Of a stretch of 64,000 bases of DNA, positions 61,841-64,000 are shown piece by piece; the stretch's first letter is position 1; each line of letters begins with the position of its first letter. Under the pieces are notes generated by a model. That model had not been told where the DNA came from and ran no database searches. It saw only the letters and a program-made list of their open reading frames with translations. Location: contig JAZORR010000035.1 of assembly GCA_045656705.1 (NCBI GenBank), forward strand, positions 1 through 64,000. The letters run 5' to 3'. This stretch comes from RGIG4576 sp045656705. GTDB taxonomy: Bacteria > Bacteroidota > Bacteroidia > Bacteroidales > Muribaculaceae. A program made the translations under genes and the position numbers.

Positions 61841-62830
61841 ATGGACAATAAAAAAGTTTCGATATTAGTAGCTGTATACAACACCGAGAGATACTTGCGC
61901 GAGTGTCTTGATTCGCTTATATGCCAATCACACTCCGATATCGAAATTATTTGCATCGACGATGCGTCCACCGATGGTTCTCTTGCGATTCTTCAAGAAT
62001 ACGCTTCACACGATAGTCGCATTATGGTGCTTCGCCACGAAATTAACTCTGGACAATCTAAAGCACGAAATCTTGGACTCCAACACGCCACAGGTCACTA
62101 CATCTGTATGGTAGATTCTGATGATATGCTTGCCCCAGATGCTATAGAGCAAATTGTAAACACATTTACCCACAATCCTATTACCGATTGTGTACTATTC
62201 GACCTCTATCACCTCCTCGAAAATGGCGACATACTACCCTATCACTATCGCACCCATTGTCAAGTTTTCACAGGCGAAGAAGCCCTTAAATATAGCATTC
62301 ATTGGGATATACACGGAGTATATGCCTTGCGTGCCGACATTCACAAACGCATTCCTTACGACGAGAGCACACGCTACACTGCCGACGACATCACTACCAA
62401 ACTCCACTACATCTCATCGCGTGAGGTGCGTCGTTGCAATGGTAGATACTTCTATCGCCAACACTCGGCATCCATCTCAAATGCAGTAAGTATTCGCCGA
62501 TTCGATACCTTCATTGCCGACCTTTCCCTTAAACGTCATCTCGAAAATCTCAATTGTGATATCGATATTCTACGTATGCACGAGCGTTATCGTTGGCACA
62601 ATCTAATCAATTATTGGTATTATTTCATTCAGAATCAAGAGTTTTTCACAGTATCAGAGCAAGAAGAAATTACCCAAAGTTTCAACTATCACGCATCCAC
62701 CATCGACAATTCGCTTCTGCCATTGTCGCTAAAATTGCGTACGTTATTCATACCTTTCACAGGTGTAAAAGGTATGAAACTATGGGCTAAATATTACTTA
62801 TCACTTCGCCAGATTATAGTAAAAGATTGA
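61841..62830 (+). CDS. Family 2 glycosyltransferase
   Basis: A 329-residue cytoplasmic GT-A enzyme that transfers a sugar from a nucleotide donor. It shows VSILVAVYNTERYLRECLDSL (split around Arg), IICIDDASTDGS, NLGLQHATGHYICMVDSDD with the metal Asp pair, and RYTADDITT as the acceptor Asp region. The start at 61841 is chosen because the longer frame reads through the promoter and adds no conserved residues. Nothing identifies the polymer it builds; no other glycan gene is adjacent. Confidence 0.92.
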   Translation: MDNKKVSILVAVYNTERYLRECLDSLICQSHSDIEIICIDDASTDGSLAILQEYASHDSRIMVLRHEINSGQSKARNLGLQHATGHYICMVDSDDMLAPDAIEQIVNTFTHNPITDCVLFDLYHLLENGDILPYHYRTHCQVFTGEEALKYSIHWDIHGVYALRADIHKRIPYDESTRYTADDITTKLHYISSREVRRCNGRYFYRQHSASISNAVSIRRFDTFIADLSLKRHLENLNCDIDILRMHERYRWHNLINYWYYFIQNQEFFTVSEQEEITQSFNYHASTIDNSLLPLSLKLRTLFIPFTGVKGMKLWAKYYLSLRQIIVKD

Positions 62831-62841
62831 CACCTAAAGTT

Positions 62842-63120
62842 TCACTTAAATGGAACCATATGGGTATCGTAAGTCATTGCTCCAAACACACCCCAACCAC
62901 CTTTCACATTGCTCCAAATTTGAATTGGATTTGTATATAGATCAAAATCACTGATACGGAATATCTCAATATCCTTCAGATAATAATATAAATCGGGAGA
63001 TAGATGCTGAAGTTCAAGAAGTACGAATGGAATCTCCTCACTATCAGCACGCATTCTTGATTCCACAGTGAATTCATATTCCTTTCCGTTCAACAATTCA
63101 TCATCAAACACGTGAATTTT
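62842..63120 (-). pseudogene. C-terminal remnant of a DUF4249 lipoprotein gene
   Basis: An open frame of about 92 codons, first stop upstream at about 63123. It carries the C-terminal pattern of DUF4249: LSPDLYYYLKDIEIF and P-I-Q-I-W-SNVKGGWGVFGA near the end. Full DUF4249 proteins are several hundred residues with a lipoprotein signal, and they pair with TonB-dependent receptors. Here the N-terminal part is missing and only a GTG is available as start. It lies directly downstream of a TonB receptor gene on the same strand, as expected for the pair. A -7-like TATCTTTG upstream is probably incidental. Confidence 0.65.
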
Positions 63121-63250
63121 TGCATTTTAGTTTCTACACCAATTAGAAAACAGCGTTTTTGGGGTAATAAAGGAATTGTAGATTTGTTCACTCAAAAGCA
63201 AATATCAGCAAAGATATTTTTTAGGAATAGCAACTTAGAAAATTTATGCT

Positions 63251-64000
63251 TTAGAAATTCACCGATAGGCGCACGTTCAGCTGACGACGAGTAAGATAAT
63301 TAGGCACAGCATATTGCATTTCATTCACATCGGTCACCCAATAGTAGCTGCTTACATTTGATATATCGAACAGATTGAACACATCCACTCCTATCCACAC
63401 ACTCTTAAAGTGCTTCAAGAAGCCTGATTGTGGACGACTTTCACCTCCCACAAGTTGATACGACACTCCTGCATCCACACGCTTATAAGCTGGCACTCTG
63501 AAATAAGATTCATCGCGAGTAGTGCGTGGCGAAGTGGTGGGCAATCCATCTGAGAATATTGCCTTAAGGCTGAATTTTGCCTTTGGGAATTTAGGAAAAT
63601 AATCGGTAAAGAAGAGGGCAAAACTATATCTTTGGTCGGTAGGACGAGGCACTTTCACCCCTTTTAGGTCTTCTTGAGTTTTCATAAGAGAGAAACTCAC
63701 CCATGAATCAGTTCCTTCTACAAACTGACCGAAAAATTTAAAATCCACCCCTGTCACATATCCGTTTGATGAATTTTCACCCGAATACACAAGTTTCAAA
63801 TTGTCAATTTCATATGGTATGATGTTCGACAAATTCTTGTAATATGCTTCTGCTGTGAGTTTGAACGGACGATTATTAGCACGGAAAGTGTAATCACCAC
63901 CAAGTATGAGGTGCAAACTGCGTTGCGATTTTATATCTTTATTCAATTCTATAAAGGCATTCCCATATTCATCAAGGCGTTCTTTACGATACTCTTTATA
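63251..64000 (-). CDS. TonB-dependent receptor, C-terminal part, runs off right edge
   Basis: The minus-strand frame is open to the window edge, about 249 residues. It is the C-terminal half of an outer-membrane beta-barrel: LGGDYTFRANNRPFKLTAEAYYKNLSNIIPYE (alternating strands, quoted in part as TAEAYYKNLSNIIPYE), VTGVDFKFFGQF, SFSLMKTQED, RVDAGVSYQLV, and VFNLFDISNVSSYYWVTD. It ends with the barrel signature RRQLNVRLSVNF with terminal Phe. The missing part should hold the plug domain and the signal peptide. The substrate is unknown. The DUF4249 remnant follows. Confidence 0.92.
   Translation of the reverse strand, partial: YKEYRKERLDEYGNAFIELNKDIKSQRSLHLILGGDYTFRANNRPFKLTAEAYYKNLSNIIPYEIDNLKLVYSGENSSNGYVTGVDFKFFGQFVEGTDSWVSFSLMKTQEDLKGVKVPRPTDQRYSFALFFTDYFPKFPKAKFSLKAIFSDGLPTTSPRTTRDESYFRVPAYKRVDAGVSYQLVGGESRPQSGFLKHFKSVWIGVDVFNLFDISNVSSYYWVTDVNEMQYAVPNYLTRRQLNVRLSVNF

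Overview
The window is AT-rich chromosomal DNA from a member of the order Bacteroidales, probably an anaerobic host-associated lineage. The evidence is the promoter type (many starts are preceded by TAnnTTTG, often with TTTG or TTG 18-20 bases upstream), a near absence of Shine-Dalgarno sequences, and family content: DUF4827, DUF4249, T9SS-type tails, GGGtGRT protein, type A flavoprotein, lysine-type SerA and an apgM-containing thr operon. No IS element, prophage, plasmid gene or CRISPR array is visible.

Layout. 1-0.3 kb: 5' part of an acidic unknown gene running off the left edge, beginning in a heptamer repeat. 0.5-6.3 kb: dxr, rseP, an RlmI-like methyltransferase and a lipoprotein DPP III, in one direction. 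6.4-9.1 kb: AlkD-like protein, serC, serA. 9.2-13.3 kb: an orphan small gene and two tandem copies of a secreted two-gene cassette. 13.3-16.8 kb: DUF3298 lipoprotein, rsmG, MBL hydrolase, nhaA. 16.9-20.1 kb: rplM-rpsI and rpsB, tsf, with structured leaders and strong terminators. 20.2-24.3 kb: rfbB, rfbA, two FdtA/QdtA-like isomerases and an FdtB-like aminotransferase, which together should make a dTDP-3-amino-3,6-dideoxyhexose. 24.4-25.9 kb: murI flanked by two homologous small RNAs of unrecognised family. 25.9-31.4 kb: small unknown genes, the NifU-like/GGGtGRT pair, an M15-like peptidase and tRNA-Ser. 31.5-39.7 kb, minus strand: sppA-lpxK-punA-thiL and nrnA-DUF4827-glmM. 39.9-45.4 kb: dsbD, mazG, topB, nudix, a 55-residue Cys-rich membrane peptide and tRNA-Cys. 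45.5-50.7 kb: tRNA-Arg, an ATP-grasp-like orphan, maf, kdsC, nitroreductase, initiator tRNA and class I fumarase. 50.8-56.6 kb: thrA-apgM-thrC-rluA. 56.9-64 kb: yqgE, GNAT, type II pantothenate kinase, recR, fprA, engB, a second identical tRNA-Arg, a family 2 glycosyltransferase, a DUF4249 remnant and the 3' part of a TonB-dependent receptor gene.

Most protein genes are housekeeping. The least explained signals are the pair of small RNAs around murI with palindromes over their promoters, the duplicated secreted cassette, the tRNA-specific promoter format, the mutually exclusive hairpins before thrC, the heptamer arrays, and the Cys-rich peptide beside tRNA-Cys. Functional names rest on motifs and family memory; no database search was possible.
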